Under the pieces are notes generated by a model that made no database searches, was not told the DNA's origin, and was given only the letters and a program-made list of their open reading frames with translations. Positions 33,769 through 42,645 of a DNA stretch of 64,000 nt are shown piece after piece. The stretch comes from Ruminococcaceae bacterium KH2T8 (lineage in GTDB: Bacteria > Bacillota > Clostridia > Saccharofermentanales > Saccharofermentanaceae), in contig FOIY01000001.1 in the NCBI GenBank assembly GCA_900111435.1, forward strand, positions 620,001-684,000. Reading direction: 5' to 3'. The position numbers and the translations under genes are program-made. The first letter of the stretch is position 1. Each line of letters begins with the position of its first letter.

Positions 33769-33783
33769 TATAATCAGTGTATG
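33769..33783 (+). promoter_or_regulatory. -10 box six bases before the pseudouridine synthase ATG
   Basis: TATAAT (33769-33774), CAGTGT, then ATG (33781). No ribosome site precedes the ATG, and the divergent Smr start is only 28 bp away, so the mRNA probably begins at or beside the start codon. Confidence 0.55.
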
Positions 33784-34503
33784 AGACTTGACAGATTACT
33801 CGCAAATTCAGGCTGCGGAACACGAAACGAGATCCGCGTATTGATAAAGAAAGGAAAAGTTACGGTCAACGGACAGACTGTGACGGATCCGTCCGTACAC
33901 GTATCCGAGAGCGACGATATATCGATCGCAGGAGAGACTACAAGACTTGCATCAAAGCTCTACTACATGTTCGACAAGCCCGATAATGTCCTTACAGCGA
34001 TGGAGGATAAGCGTCTTCCTACCGTAAGCGACTTTATTCCGGCTAATCTCAAGCACTTAAAGCTCAGTCCCGTAGGAAGGCTCGATTATCATTCGACGGG
34101 ACTTCTGATAATTACAAATGACGGCGAGCTGTCTCACCGCCTGACATCTCCGAAGTATGAGATACCTAAGCTGTACCGAGTAAGATACGAAGGCACTCCG
34201 ATCACTGATGCCGACATCAAAGAAACGGCAGAAGGCGTTACACTGACCGATATGGATACTCCCGTAAAGCTCAAACCGTCAAAGATGGTACGCATATCTG
34301 ATGATACATGCGAGATAACTCTTTACGAAGGAAAGACACATGAGATCAGAAGGCTCATGGCGCATTTCGAAAAGTCCGTCATCGAGCTTCGCCGAATAAA
34401 GATAGGGGATCTGTCATTGCCCGAAGATTCAGTTCCGGGTACCCTCACCAGGCTCACTGACGAGCAGACGGATATGCTCCTTAAAGCTACGGGTATCAGC
34501 TAA
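33781..34503 (+). CDS. RsuA/RluB-family rRNA pseudouridine synthase
   Basis: Isomerises a uridine in 16S or 23S rRNA. 240 aa with an N-terminal S4 domain (MRLDRLLANSGCGTRNE) and the catalytic Asp in VGRLDYHSTGLLIITNDG, then KLYRVRYEG and EGKTHEIRRLMAHF. RsuA and RluB cannot be separated safely by eye. The start is ATG 33781; longer frames upstream would run into the Smr gene. The stop overlaps the end of the convergent STAS/J-like gene by 8 bases. Confidence 0.92.
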   Translation: MRLDRLLANSGCGTRNEIRVLIKKGKVTVNGQTVTDPSVHVSESDDISIAGETTRLASKLYYMFDKPDNVLTAMEDKRLPTVSDFIPANLKHLKLSPVGRLDYHSTGLLIITNDGELSHRLTSPKYEIPKLYRVRYEGTPITDADIKETAEGVTLTDMDTPVKLKPSKMVRISDDTCEITLYEGKTHEIRRLMAHFEKSVIELRRIKIGDLSLPEDSVPGTLTRLTDEQTDMLLKATGIS

Positions 34504-35827
34504 GGTCGCTCAGGATCCTCGTAAGGATAGCCTCGGCAGCTTCGATATCATCTACACCGCCACCCACACAGAATACGAGATTAGGATCATCATTCGGCCA
34601 GAGCGTGGTATATCCGAGCTCTGAGATGAACTCAGGATCGGTTACTTCGATACCGATGATGATCTCAGTCGTATCGTAGACTTCACCGTCATCCTTTTCC
34701 ATCTCATAATTCACGGCCAGATTCTGAAAATCCTGCTCACTGCAGTAAACGGGAATAAGCTGCTCGTAGACATCTGCAGGAAGAACATCCGCAAGACCTT
34801 CGTAATAATCAGTAAGATCTGCATACGTTCCGAAATAATATCTGACCGTTCTCTCATCACTGATGATGATATTCGGATTAGACATCATGGCTGCAGCCGA
34901 AGTCTGCTCTGAATAAGTCTCGCCTGCCTGGTCCTCATCATTAGGGACAGCAAGGTCGATCGAGATTATATACGGATTAGTATAACCGAGCTCAGCCGTT
35001 ATATCTTCGTAATAGCTGCCCTCGAAGAAAAAATGGCCTACGCCTACGATACTTACGTCATTGGCAGGCTTCAGGAATATCGTATAGAGAAGATTTCCGC
35101 TCACGACGATCGCTACGATCGCGAGCAGATATTTATACCAGGTATATGAGAAGTATGTTCCCCACTCTCCTGCGGTCTTTCCGAAGTATTTCTTCTTACC
35201 CGCGCGGATCCTCTCGGCTTCCTCACGCTCGTCTCTCTTACCTGTTGCGATATCGTAGACAGCGGAAAGCTCATCGAGCTTCTTCTCCGTTTCCTCGGGC
35301 GGCAGCTTTCGGATATTCTTACCCATCTGCCAGAACTTGTCGTCGATCTCCTCCCATGAAGCATCGGCGGGAAGCTCCATATACTTAAGAGCATCCTCGC
35401 GTGTCATCTTTCTGATCTCATCGGAGACTCCGCCTGTCTGTTCCCTGACAAGAGATGCGATAGCGGACTCGACGCTTTCTTCTGATCTTATGCTGAACTG
35501 ACCGGACAGTGAGCTGTAAGGATAATCCTTGACCGAGATCGGCTTATCGTCTCCCGAGATTATGATTATCCTCTTGCAGCCGCTTCTCTTAAGTGCGGGG
35601 ATCAGTATCTTTGATACCCAGTGGATATCTTTGTCACCGATCTTGGTGATCTTGCTCCTGTCGATGATAAGGTCAGAACACCTGTGCCTTCTTATGATGT
35701 CGGCGCTCTTCATGAGCGGTGTCCTGAAATGATCTGTCTCGGAGTACTCTTTCCACACGAGTACCGCCGCATTCGAATCCTTATCGTATCTTACGTTATA
35801 ATGCTCAGAGTCAAAGATCTCTTCCAT
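34496..35827 (-). CDS. STAS-like / J-like / TM membrane protein, unknown
   Basis: 443 aa with an unusual order. Residues 1-110 look like a STAS/SpoIIAA-type fold (NAAVLVWKEYSET, CSDLIIDRSKITKIG, KRIIIISGDD). About 135-200 looks like a J-domain helix set (DASWEEIDDKFWQMGKNIRKL ... LSAVYDIATGKRDE) but without the HPD motif. One TM helix follows at about 232-255. The remaining 190 residues are probably outside, acidic and Tyr-rich. AAAGG precedes the ATG. It follows the GH3 gene by 20 bases, so is probably in the same operon. Confidence 0.7.
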   Translation of the reverse strand: MEEIFDSEHYNVRYDKDSNAAVLVWKEYSETDHFRTPLMKSADIIRRHRCSDLIIDRSKITKIGDKDIHWVSKILIPALKRSGCKRIIIISGDDKPISVKDYPYSSLSGQFSIRSEESVESAIASLVREQTGGVSDEIRKMTREDALKYMELPADASWEEIDDKFWQMGKNIRKLPPEETEKKLDELSAVYDIATGKRDEREEAERIRAGKKKYFGKTAGEWGTYFSYTWYKYLLAIVAIVVSGNLLYTIFLKPANDVSIVGVGHFFFEGSYYEDITAELGYTNPYIISIDLAVPNDEDQAGETYSEQTSAAAMMSNPNIIISDERTVRYYFGTYADLTDYYEGLADVLPADVYEQLIPVYCSEQDFQNLAVNYEMEKDDGEVYDTTEIIIGIEVTDPEFISELGYTTLWPNDDPNLVFCVGGGVDDIEAAEAILTRILSDLS

Positions 35828-35847
35828 ATACCTTTAATCAGCTTCAC

Positions 35848-38412
35848 TTACGAGAAGCACTTCACCGCCATTCTCAATATATTGCATGTACAGAACTGAA
35901 GCTCTCCCAAAGTGATCTCGCCGGACTCTATCGCGTCAATGATATCCGTCACATTCTTCTCGCAGCCGGGCATCTGCCAGTCGTTACCCGCCTTGATGCA
36001 CATAGGGCTCGAAGAGCAGGGATACTTGACCTTGCGGTCGCCTCCGAAGAAGAAATCCTGAGAGGTATACCAGTCTGTCATGACTACGCCTTCAAATCCG
36101 AATTCGTCTCTTGCCACACCCTGGATCAGGTCGTGGTTATTGGCAGCATGCGTGCCGTTGATCAGATTGTAAGACGTCATTATAGAATAAGGCTGAGACA
36201 GCTTAATTGCAATACCGAAGCCCTTGAGGTAAAGATCACGGAGCGCCTTCTCGGATATATGAGAATTGCTGTACATCCTGTTATCTTCCTGATTGTTGCC
36301 CGCATAATGCTTTATGGTCGTTCCCTGTCCCGCATAGGACTGAACGCCGAGCGTATCGTATGCCGCGCACATTCCGCTGACCAGCGGATCCTCCGAATAG
36401 TACTCGAAGTTTCTGCCGCACAGAGGATTTCTGTGGATATTCATGCCGGGAGCGAGCCAGAAGTGTACTCCGAAGAGCTTCATCTCTTCGCCTACGATAT
36501 TTCCGGCTTCCTTGATGAGTTCCTTATTCCAGGTCTGCGCGAGTGCGGTAGCGATCGGGATAGCAGTACAGTACTGATAGTAATCGACTGCATCCTCAGG
36601 TGTCGTATCGGGGAAATCCCTGTAGCTCAAGCCGAACACTTCACCGCCGGGAAGAAGGGTACCGTCCGGCGTTGCCTTAAAGTGAGGCTGAAGCCTCAAG
36701 CCTGCAGGACCGTCGGCAAGGATCATTACGGGGATACCGCGGCTCTCAAGGAGATGATCCGGAGTCTCGGCTGCGGCACCGGGCACATGAAGTGATGCTG
36801 CGCCTACGATGCTGTCAGCAAGGAAATTACCGTATGCGCCCACACAGAGCATCGCCATCTCAGGAACCGTAAGCTGAGCCGTGAGTTCTTCTACGGTATG
36901 CTCGCCGTAGATGACGTCTTCAAACATGATATCCTTATCGGGATGATCGTCCGTCATGGCAGGTTTCTTCGTAACATAATCGATCGTAACGGCATTTATC
37001 GACTCCTTTTCAAGAAGCAATCTTACAGCCTCACACGACTCGATCTCATCGTTAGGATTAAATGAAGTGATCTGCCTTTGGGTATTGGGATTCTTCATCT
37101 CCTCAAATTCGATATCGGCCGCGAACAGATTCTTTAGCTTTCTCGTAGTGATAGTATCCCTGACATTTACAACCGCGGCTATCTTCGTATCTCTGGAATT
37201 CTTTCCGACTCTTACATAGTAATCGCCCTTATCGAGTATCCTCGTTGCGGTCTCAGGGTCAAATGAATCCTGATTTTTCAGATCGAAAGTGATATTTAAT
37301 GTATCTGTCTCGCCCGGGGCCAGTAGCTTAGTCTTTTCATAAGCGGCCAGTTCCTGATAGGGCTTATCGGCCTTACCCAAAGGAGCAGATACATAGACCT
37401 GAACGGTCTCCTTTCCGTTATGAGACCCGGTATTTATAACCTCGACAGTAAGGCTCACTTTGCTGCCCCTGATCTCGGCATCAGTCGTCTTTATATCAAA
37501 TGTCGTGTAGCCGAGGCCGTAACCGAACGGATAAAGAGGCTCGACCGAGAATGTATCGAAATATCTGTAACCGATATAGATGCCTTCCTTATAGAATTCA
37601 TCATCCGTATTTCCGTTATTGGAACTGAAATCCTGATACCCGGGGTAGTCCTCATAGTTCTTTGCCCATGTATCAGTAAGTCTTCCCGAAGGATCCGCCT
37701 TGCCCGTCAGCACATCCGCAACGACATATCCTCCGATATTTCCGAGCTGGCTTATGTCGGCGATGGCATTGACTCCGTCTATATCCTTTACGGTCTTAAT
37801 ATCAACGATACCTCCGATATTAAGGAGGACTATGAATTTCTTGTAAGAAGATGCGAGCTTTCCTATCGCCGCGAGCTCGTCTGCACGGAAGAGATAATCA
37901 CCCTCTGCACACTTTCTGTCTCCGCCTTCACCCGAATCTCTCGAAACGACATAGATCGCTATATCAGTATCGCTCTCAGCGATATCGGAATCCGTGATCT
38001 CGATTATCTCAGGGATCGAGATAGGCTCCGCGAACATGACTTCGATCTCCGAAAGTCCGCTCTCCTTTGCGACTCGCTTTATCTTCTCCATATAGTCGGT
38101 CTTGTTCTTTTCGAAGATGCCGTCGAACCTGTCGAGCCATGACGTGCTCGTTACCTCAAATCCCGCATCCTTAAGGCCGTCCTCGATATTGACTACATAT
38201 CTGGAATTAACATCACCCGAACCGGTTCCGCCCTTTATCGTATGGCGCGCACCGTTACCGTAAAGTGCGATCTTCCCTTTTCCCGCCAAAGGGAGCACAC
38301 CGTCATTTTCGAGTATTACTACACACTCCCCGGCGAAAGCCCTTACTCTCGACTGATTATCGAGTTCCGTCTTAGTAACCGAGTCGTTCTTCAGTGCATG
38401 AAATTCCATCAT
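35848..38412 (-). CDS. Circularly permuted GH3 beta-glucosidase-type enzyme
   Basis: 854 aa glycoside hydrolase family 3 with domains in reversed order. The usual C-terminal domain comes first (VVILENDGVLPLAGKGKIALYGNGA), then a fibronectin-III-like domain (NGKETVQVYVSAPLGKADKPYQELAAY), then the (beta/alpha)8 catalytic domain (ILADGPAGLRLQ, NIHRNPLCGRNFEYYSEDP). The nucleophile Asp lies in GVVMTDWYT. This order is known in GH3 enzymes of Ruminococcus and Butyrivibrio. No signal peptide, so it acts on imported oligosaccharides. GGAGGTG precedes a double ATG. Confidence 0.9.
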   Translation of the reverse strand: MMEFHALKNDSVTKTELDNQSRVRAFAGECVVILENDGVLPLAGKGKIALYGNGARHTIKGGTGSGDVNSRYVVNIEDGLKDAGFEVTSTSWLDRFDGIFEKNKTDYMEKIKRVAKESGLSEIEVMFAEPISIPEIIEITDSDIAESDTDIAIYVVSRDSGEGGDRKCAEGDYLFRADELAAIGKLASSYKKFIVLLNIGGIVDIKTVKDIDGVNAIADISQLGNIGGYVVADVLTGKADPSGRLTDTWAKNYEDYPGYQDFSSNNGNTDDEFYKEGIYIGYRYFDTFSVEPLYPFGYGLGYTTFDIKTTDAEIRGSKVSLTVEVINTGSHNGKETVQVYVSAPLGKADKPYQELAAYEKTKLLAPGETDTLNITFDLKNQDSFDPETATRILDKGDYYVRVGKNSRDTKIAAVVNVRDTITTRKLKNLFAADIEFEEMKNPNTQRQITSFNPNDEIESCEAVRLLLEKESINAVTIDYVTKKPAMTDDHPDKDIMFEDVIYGEHTVEELTAQLTVPEMAMLCVGAYGNFLADSIVGAASLHVPGAAAETPDHLLESRGIPVMILADGPAGLRLQPHFKATPDGTLLPGGEVFGLSYRDFPDTTPEDAVDYYQYCTAIPIATALAQTWNKELIKEAGNIVGEEMKLFGVHFWLAPGMNIHRNPLCGRNFEYYSEDPLVSGMCAAYDTLGVQSYAGQGTTIKHYAGNNQEDNRMYSNSHISEKALRDLYLKGFGIAIKLSQPYSIMTSYNLINGTHAANNHDLIQGVARDEFGFEGVVMTDWYTSQDFFFGGDRKVKYPCSSSPMCIKAGNDWQMPGCEKNVTDIIDAIESGEITLGELQFCTCNILRMAVKCFS

Positions 38413-38498
38413 AGTTCACCTCCGGGGATGTATTTCTTTAATGATAACCTATGCAGTTAGTTGACGGTAAGAACTGTTTGTGAATTATGGGGCAGATA

Positions 38499-40610
38499 TC
38501 ACTTAGAGATCCTGATATCAGTCAGGGCACACTGATCACCGGACAGAGCCGCGTAGATGTCATTCTTACCATCTAAGACCGTCGTCACGTTATGTATCAC
38601 GATGCCGTAATTTACGGTATCGACGGTTATTACATTTCCCTGCCTGCCGAATCTCACGGTGCAGTCATAACCTTTCCTGTTATAGCTCTTCCAATCTTCC
38701 CAGCTCTTAAATTCATCCGTCTTTTCGATGGTGAGCTGATCGTCTGATTCACCTTCGCCCTTCCAGTTTTCGCCGTCCAGTCGAACGAGTGCATAGTCGC
38801 GATAGTCCTTACCGTTCACCGATCCGTCCCTTGAATGGAATATCTCGATGAACGGACAATGCCATATGAGCCTCGAAGTAGGAAGGCTCATCGTATGAAA
38901 CGAGATCTCGAGCCCGTCAGTTATAGGGATACCGGCCGTAGACTCAGTCCTGTGACCGTCGATCTGAACATTGGGAACATCTCCCTGCGGGCCTTCTATA
39001 TAACTGATCTTCTCCGCGATCCTGGGGATATAGTCCTCGCTCACCCAGTCTTTTGATTTACTTATCGCAACATCACTTATCCTGCAGTTCTCGCCTGTAA
39101 GACCGATATATGTATATCTCGAGCTGTCGGGCAGCGCTACGGTGACAGTTACCATCTTTGATCCGTCATCGATCTTAATGAGCGCATGATCCTTACATCT
39201 TACGGCCTCGATAACGTATTCCTTTTCCTGTAAACCGGTATCGACACCCTGCTCTACTCCGTCTATATCGACCTTTACCTTTCGAGCACCTCTGCATACT
39301 GTCTCACCGTCGAATCTTATCTCAGCGAACTCGTAGTAGCACAGATCCTCTTTTGTCTTTTCTTCTTTGTGAACGCGACCGTCCAGGGAGTCAAAGAGGA
39401 TCATGGAAGGCATTCCGTTCGTGTCACCTTCGGGAGCGCATTTCATACGCATCTTAGTAACTGCCGGGATTATGATTATGCCGTCTGAGATCTCGGCTCT
39501 GTACTCACCGCAATGAAGGACATTCTTACCTGCAAGTTCCTTAACGGTCTCCTTTTCCTTCATCTCGTATTCGACGTCACGGTCGATGATCTTCTGCATT
39601 ATCTTGGCGATCTCGGGATCGAACTGGGTTCCCGCATTCTTAACGATCTCTTCTCTTACGAGCTGCTGAGGGATGGCATCCCTGTAGCTCCTCTTTGAAG
39701 TCATGGCATCATAAGCATCCGCTACCGATATGATGCGCGCGATCTCAGGGATATCTTCACCCTTGAGCTTCTCGGGATAACCCTTGCCGTCATATCTTTC
39801 GTGATGATAATGAGCACCGATACTGAGGTAAGGATACTCGCTGATGCTCGACAGGATCTGGTTACCGAATACGGGATGGAGCTTGACGTTCTCATACTCC
39901 TCATCGGTGAGTTTTCCCTTTTTGTTCAGTATGTCGATCCTGATACCGATCTTTCCTACGTCGTGAAGAAGGGCGCTGTAGTATATCTGATAGCACTCCT
40001 CGTCGCTCTTTCCCATCTCCCTCGCGATCTTCTCGGAATACTCCGCAACACGCATAGAATGTCCGTGGGAATACTTATCCTTGGCGTCGATGGCGTTAAC
40101 GAGCGCCGTAGCCGTCTGTTCGAAGAGTCGCTGCGAGAGATTCTGCTGTTCCTTGAGGTGATCGATCTCGGCATCCTGGAACTTCTCTATCTTCCTGTTC
40201 CTCTGATAGATCAGGATGATCGCTATGAGCGTAAATATATTGGTAAAAAGACCCGACAGGATAGCGGGGTTACGCGATACGGTAAACGAGAAGACGATCA
40301 TCGGAAACTGCAACGCCAGTACCGACACAGCGGTAATGAATCCGGGCTTTCCGAAATAGATGACAAGGAAGATCAGGAGGATATTCGCAAGAGATGAGAG
40401 TACGCCTGTCAGCATGGACAGCGGTATCTCCGCGCCCATAAAGATAAAGTGAGCGCCCGACCTCGAAGCAAACATCGTCTCAACTGATGCAACTGTGTAC
40501 ATCAGCAGTAAGATCGCAAAAAACATTCGCGACACTCGTCGCTCTTTGGTACTGATACCGGAGTCGGACGGATCGACCGGCTTTTCGGGATCGCTCTCTC
40601 GTTCCTTCAT
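38499..40610 (-). CDS. Membrane HD-GYP protein with duplicated beta tail
   Basis: 703 aa. About four TM helices (30-150) lead through a short coiled coil to an HD-GYP domain (about 165-345: LLHDVGKIGI and HHERYDGKGYP), the alternative c-di-GMP phosphodiesterase fold. The last 350 residues are all-beta and contain two similar endings, YIGLTGENCRISDVAISK and YAALSGDQCALTDIRISK, so a duplicated domain. This tail sits on the cytoplasmic side by topology and is not a known partner of HD-GYP to me. Start ATG 40610 with GGGGA upstream; a CGGGC/GCCCG hairpin (40622-40642) lies in the leader after a TATAAT -10. Confidence 0.82.
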   Translation of the reverse strand: MKERESDPEKPVDPSDSGISTKERRVSRMFFAILLLMYTVASVETMFASRSGAHFIFMGAEIPLSMLTGVLSSLANILLIFLVIYFGKPGFITAVSVLALQFPMIVFSFTVSRNPAILSGLFTNIFTLIAIILIYQRNRKIEKFQDAEIDHLKEQQNLSQRLFEQTATALVNAIDAKDKYSHGHSMRVAEYSEKIAREMGKSDEECYQIYYSALLHDVGKIGIRIDILNKKGKLTDEEYENVKLHPVFGNQILSSISEYPYLSIGAHYHHERYDGKGYPEKLKGEDIPEIARIISVADAYDAMTSKRSYRDAIPQQLVREEIVKNAGTQFDPEIAKIMQKIIDRDVEYEMKEKETVKELAGKNVLHCGEYRAEISDGIIIIPAVTKMRMKCAPEGDTNGMPSMILFDSLDGRVHKEEKTKEDLCYYEFAEIRFDGETVCRGARKVKVDIDGVEQGVDTGLQEKEYVIEAVRCKDHALIKIDDGSKMVTVTVALPDSSRYTYIGLTGENCRISDVAISKSKDWVSEDYIPRIAEKISYIEGPQGDVPNVQIDGHRTESTAGIPITDGLEISFHTMSLPTSRLIWHCPFIEIFHSRDGSVNGKDYRDYALVRLDGENWKGEGESDDQLTIEKTDEFKSWEDWKSYNRKGYDCTVRFGRQGNVITVDTVNYGIVIHNVTTVLDGKNDIYAALSGDQCALTDIRISK

Positions 40611-40736
40611 ATGTTCCCCGACGGGCCATTTGGAACCGCCCGTACACAATACTTAAAAATTTCTTACATTTCGTATTATACTCCCCTGATCGACTGTTAT
40701 GTATAGATCAATTGTGAACTATCGATAAACATATAA

Positions 40737-40768
40737 AAGGTCGGCATCCTCCGAAAAGGGTGCCGACC
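40737..40768 (-). terminator. Terminator of the pfkA-to-CDF operon
   Basis: GGTCGGCA / TGCCGACC stem (40768-40761 with 40746-40739) plus inner pairs, followed on the minus strand by TTTTATATG. It lies 28 bases after the CDF transporter stop. Confidence 0.85.
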
Positions 40769-40796
40769 GCACTGTTTTTAATTTGCTTAGGATAGA

Positions 40797-41906
40797 TCAG
40801 TCGCTGACGTTAACGTCGAGATTGAGCCTCAAGTCAAAATCGGGATATCTGGCTTTGATCTCATCGTAGATCCTACCGTATTCACCTTTGAGGTCGTCCG
40901 CCGCGAAGTCCATGATGTAATCAAGACTTATCCTCTTCTTTTCCTTATCTACGAAGAAACCGTGGATCTGCAGGACGTTGTCGTGGGATCTTACGATATG
41001 GTAGATCTCATTTCTCATCTGATTGATCTCATCGTCACTGGTGTTATCGGCATAGATACCGACAGTCGTTATGATGACCTGATGAGCCTCGAGAACGGCA
41101 TGCTGTATCTCTCTGGTTACCGCATCGATCTGAGCCGCGGTCATGTGCTCGTCGACCTCGATATGAACGGATGCCAGATATCTGTCGGGACCGTAATTAT
41201 GAAGGATCAGATCATACGCTCCGTGCACACCTTCTACGCCGCGGATCGTTTTCTTTATCTCATTTGTAAGCTCACTGTTTACCCTTTCGCCCAGGATCTG
41301 GCTCAATGTCTCCCTGAGCATATCGATACCCGCCTTGATGATCAAAAGCGAGATGACTGCACCAAGATATGCCTCGATACCGATTCCCGTACAGATATAG
41401 AAGATCGCGGCAAGGAGAGTGGAAGCCGAGATGATCGCATCAAAGAGCGCATCTTTTCCCGATGCCTTCAGCGCATCCGAATTGACCTTTTCGCCAGTCT
41501 TCTTGACGAATGTTCCGAGTATTATCTTTACGAAGATCGCAACGCCGATAACTACGAGCGAAAGAGTTCCGTACTCGGCTTCAACGGGATCGATTATCTT
41601 CTTTACCGATTCGATGAGCGAAGTAAAACCTGCATAGAGGATGATCATGGCGATGACGGCAGCACTTATATACTCGATCCTTCCGTGACCCATCGGGTGC
41701 TTCTTATCGGGCTTCTTGCCTGCGAGCTTGGTACCGATTATGGTGATCGTCGACGACATCGCGTCACTTAAGTTATTTACCGCATCGAGCGTGATGGCGA
41801 TAGAATTCGAGAGCACTCCTACAAATGCCTTGAACGCTGCAAGGAGCACATTAGCTACGATACCTATGACACCGGTCCGTACTATTGTCCTCTCTCTGTC
41901 ATTCAT
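40797..41906 (-). CDS. Cation diffusion facilitator (CDF) transporter
   Basis: Exports divalent metals such as Zn2+, Fe2+ or Mn2+ by proton antiport. 369 aa with six TM helices, metal-site residues in DAVNNLSDAM (TM2) and SGKDALFDAIIS (TM5), a HPMGHGRIEY loop, and a C-terminal cytoplasmic dimerisation domain from about 205. The second metal site reads DxxxD, which leaves the metal open. It overlaps the flavodoxin gene by 4 bases; last gene of a seven-gene operon. Confidence 0.92.
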   Translation of the reverse strand: MNDRERTIVRTGVIGIVANVLLAAFKAFVGVLSNSIAITLDAVNNLSDAMSSTITIIGTKLAGKKPDKKHPMGHGRIEYISAAVIAMIILYAGFTSLIESVKKIIDPVEAEYGTLSLVVIGVAIFVKIILGTFVKKTGEKVNSDALKASGKDALFDAIISASTLLAAIFYICTGIGIEAYLGAVISLLIIKAGIDMLRETLSQILGERVNSELTNEIKKTIRGVEGVHGAYDLILHNYGPDRYLASVHIEVDEHMTAAQIDAVTREIQHAVLEAHQVIITTVGIYADNTSDDEINQMRNEIYHIVRSHDNVLQIHGFFVDKEKKRISLDYIMDFAADDLKGEYGRIYDEIKARYPDFDLRLNLDVNVSD

Positions 41907-42412
41907 TTACTGCACCATCTCCTTATCGAGAACCTGTATCCTTTTACATCCGCCCCGTGGATAGCAAGACCTTCCGCGATCTCGGCGCCCTGACAGATCT
42001 TAGTGATATCTTCCACTGCGGTTCCGAATCCGCTTCCTTCGTGAGTTACGAAAGGCTTTATCTTCTTTCCCGTAAAGTCAAACTGCTCAAGGAATGTAAA
42101 TACCGCCATGGGCATCGTTCCCCAGTAATTAGGAAAGCCCAGATAGATCGTATCGTAATCGGCGATACTTTCTAATGAAGCCTTGAGCTCGGGACGGGCA
42201 TTCGTGCTCTGATCGAGCTTAGCCTGAGCCGTACAATCAGTATAGTTATCCGAATAGGGGACCGCCTGTTCGATCCTGAACATATCCGCCTCAACGAACT
42301 CGCTTATATACTTGGCGGCGACCTCGGTGTTTCCTTCCGAGAGCATCACGGTCATGCCGTTGGCGATATTCTCACCTGCTCTTGAATAATATGCGATCAG
42401 TGTCTTTCCCAT
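41903..42412 (-). CDS. Flavodoxin-family protein
   Basis: 169-aa FMN-binding redox protein. The N-terminus LIAYYSRAGENI carries the phosphate-binding loop, and IYLGFPNYWGTMPMAVFTFL fits a flavodoxin/NADPH-quinone-type flavin site. A C-terminal THEGSGFGTAVEDI segment resembles flavodoxin_4 members. Electron partner unknown. It overlaps the CDF gene by 4 bases. Confidence 0.9.
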   Translation of the reverse strand: MGKTLIAYYSRAGENIANGMTVMLSEGNTEVAAKYISEFVEADMFRIEQAVPYSDNYTDCTAQAKLDQSTNARPELKASLESIADYDTIYLGFPNYWGTMPMAVFTFLEQFDFTGKKIKPFVTHEGSGFGTAVEDITKICQGAEIAEGLAIHGADVKGYRFSIRRWCSK

Positions 42413-42447
42413 GTTATCTCACCCCAAATCTTTGTAAATGTATCTTA

Positions 42448-42621
42448 TCACATCTGGTGTCTGACGGTCTTATACTCATCGCCATCCTGGAAATAAGGAC
42501 ACTCCTTAAAGTTTCTGCCTGAGAGCCTTATAAGATCATCCTCATCCATATCGACATCGCAGACATAACCTTCGGCATAATCATCGTAAGTATAAAATGC
42601 ACATCTTTCGCAGTTACTCAT
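42448..42621 (-). CDS. DUF6472-type small cysteine protein
   Basis: 57 residues beginning MSNCERCAFYTYDDY and holding cysteines at about 4, 7, 21 and 41 (CERC, CDVDMDEDD, CPYF), ending EYKTVRHQM. This matches the short DUF6472 family of Clostridia, probably a small metal-binding protein; function unknown. GGAGG lies 8 bases before the ATG. It fits between the antiporter (24 bases away) and flavodoxin (35 bases away) genes. Confidence 0.8.
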   Translation of the reverse strand: MSNCERCAFYTYDDYAEGYVCDVDMDEDDLIRLSGRNFKECPYFQDGDEYKTVRHQM

Positions 42622-42645
42622 CTTTATGACCTCCGATAAGACTCA

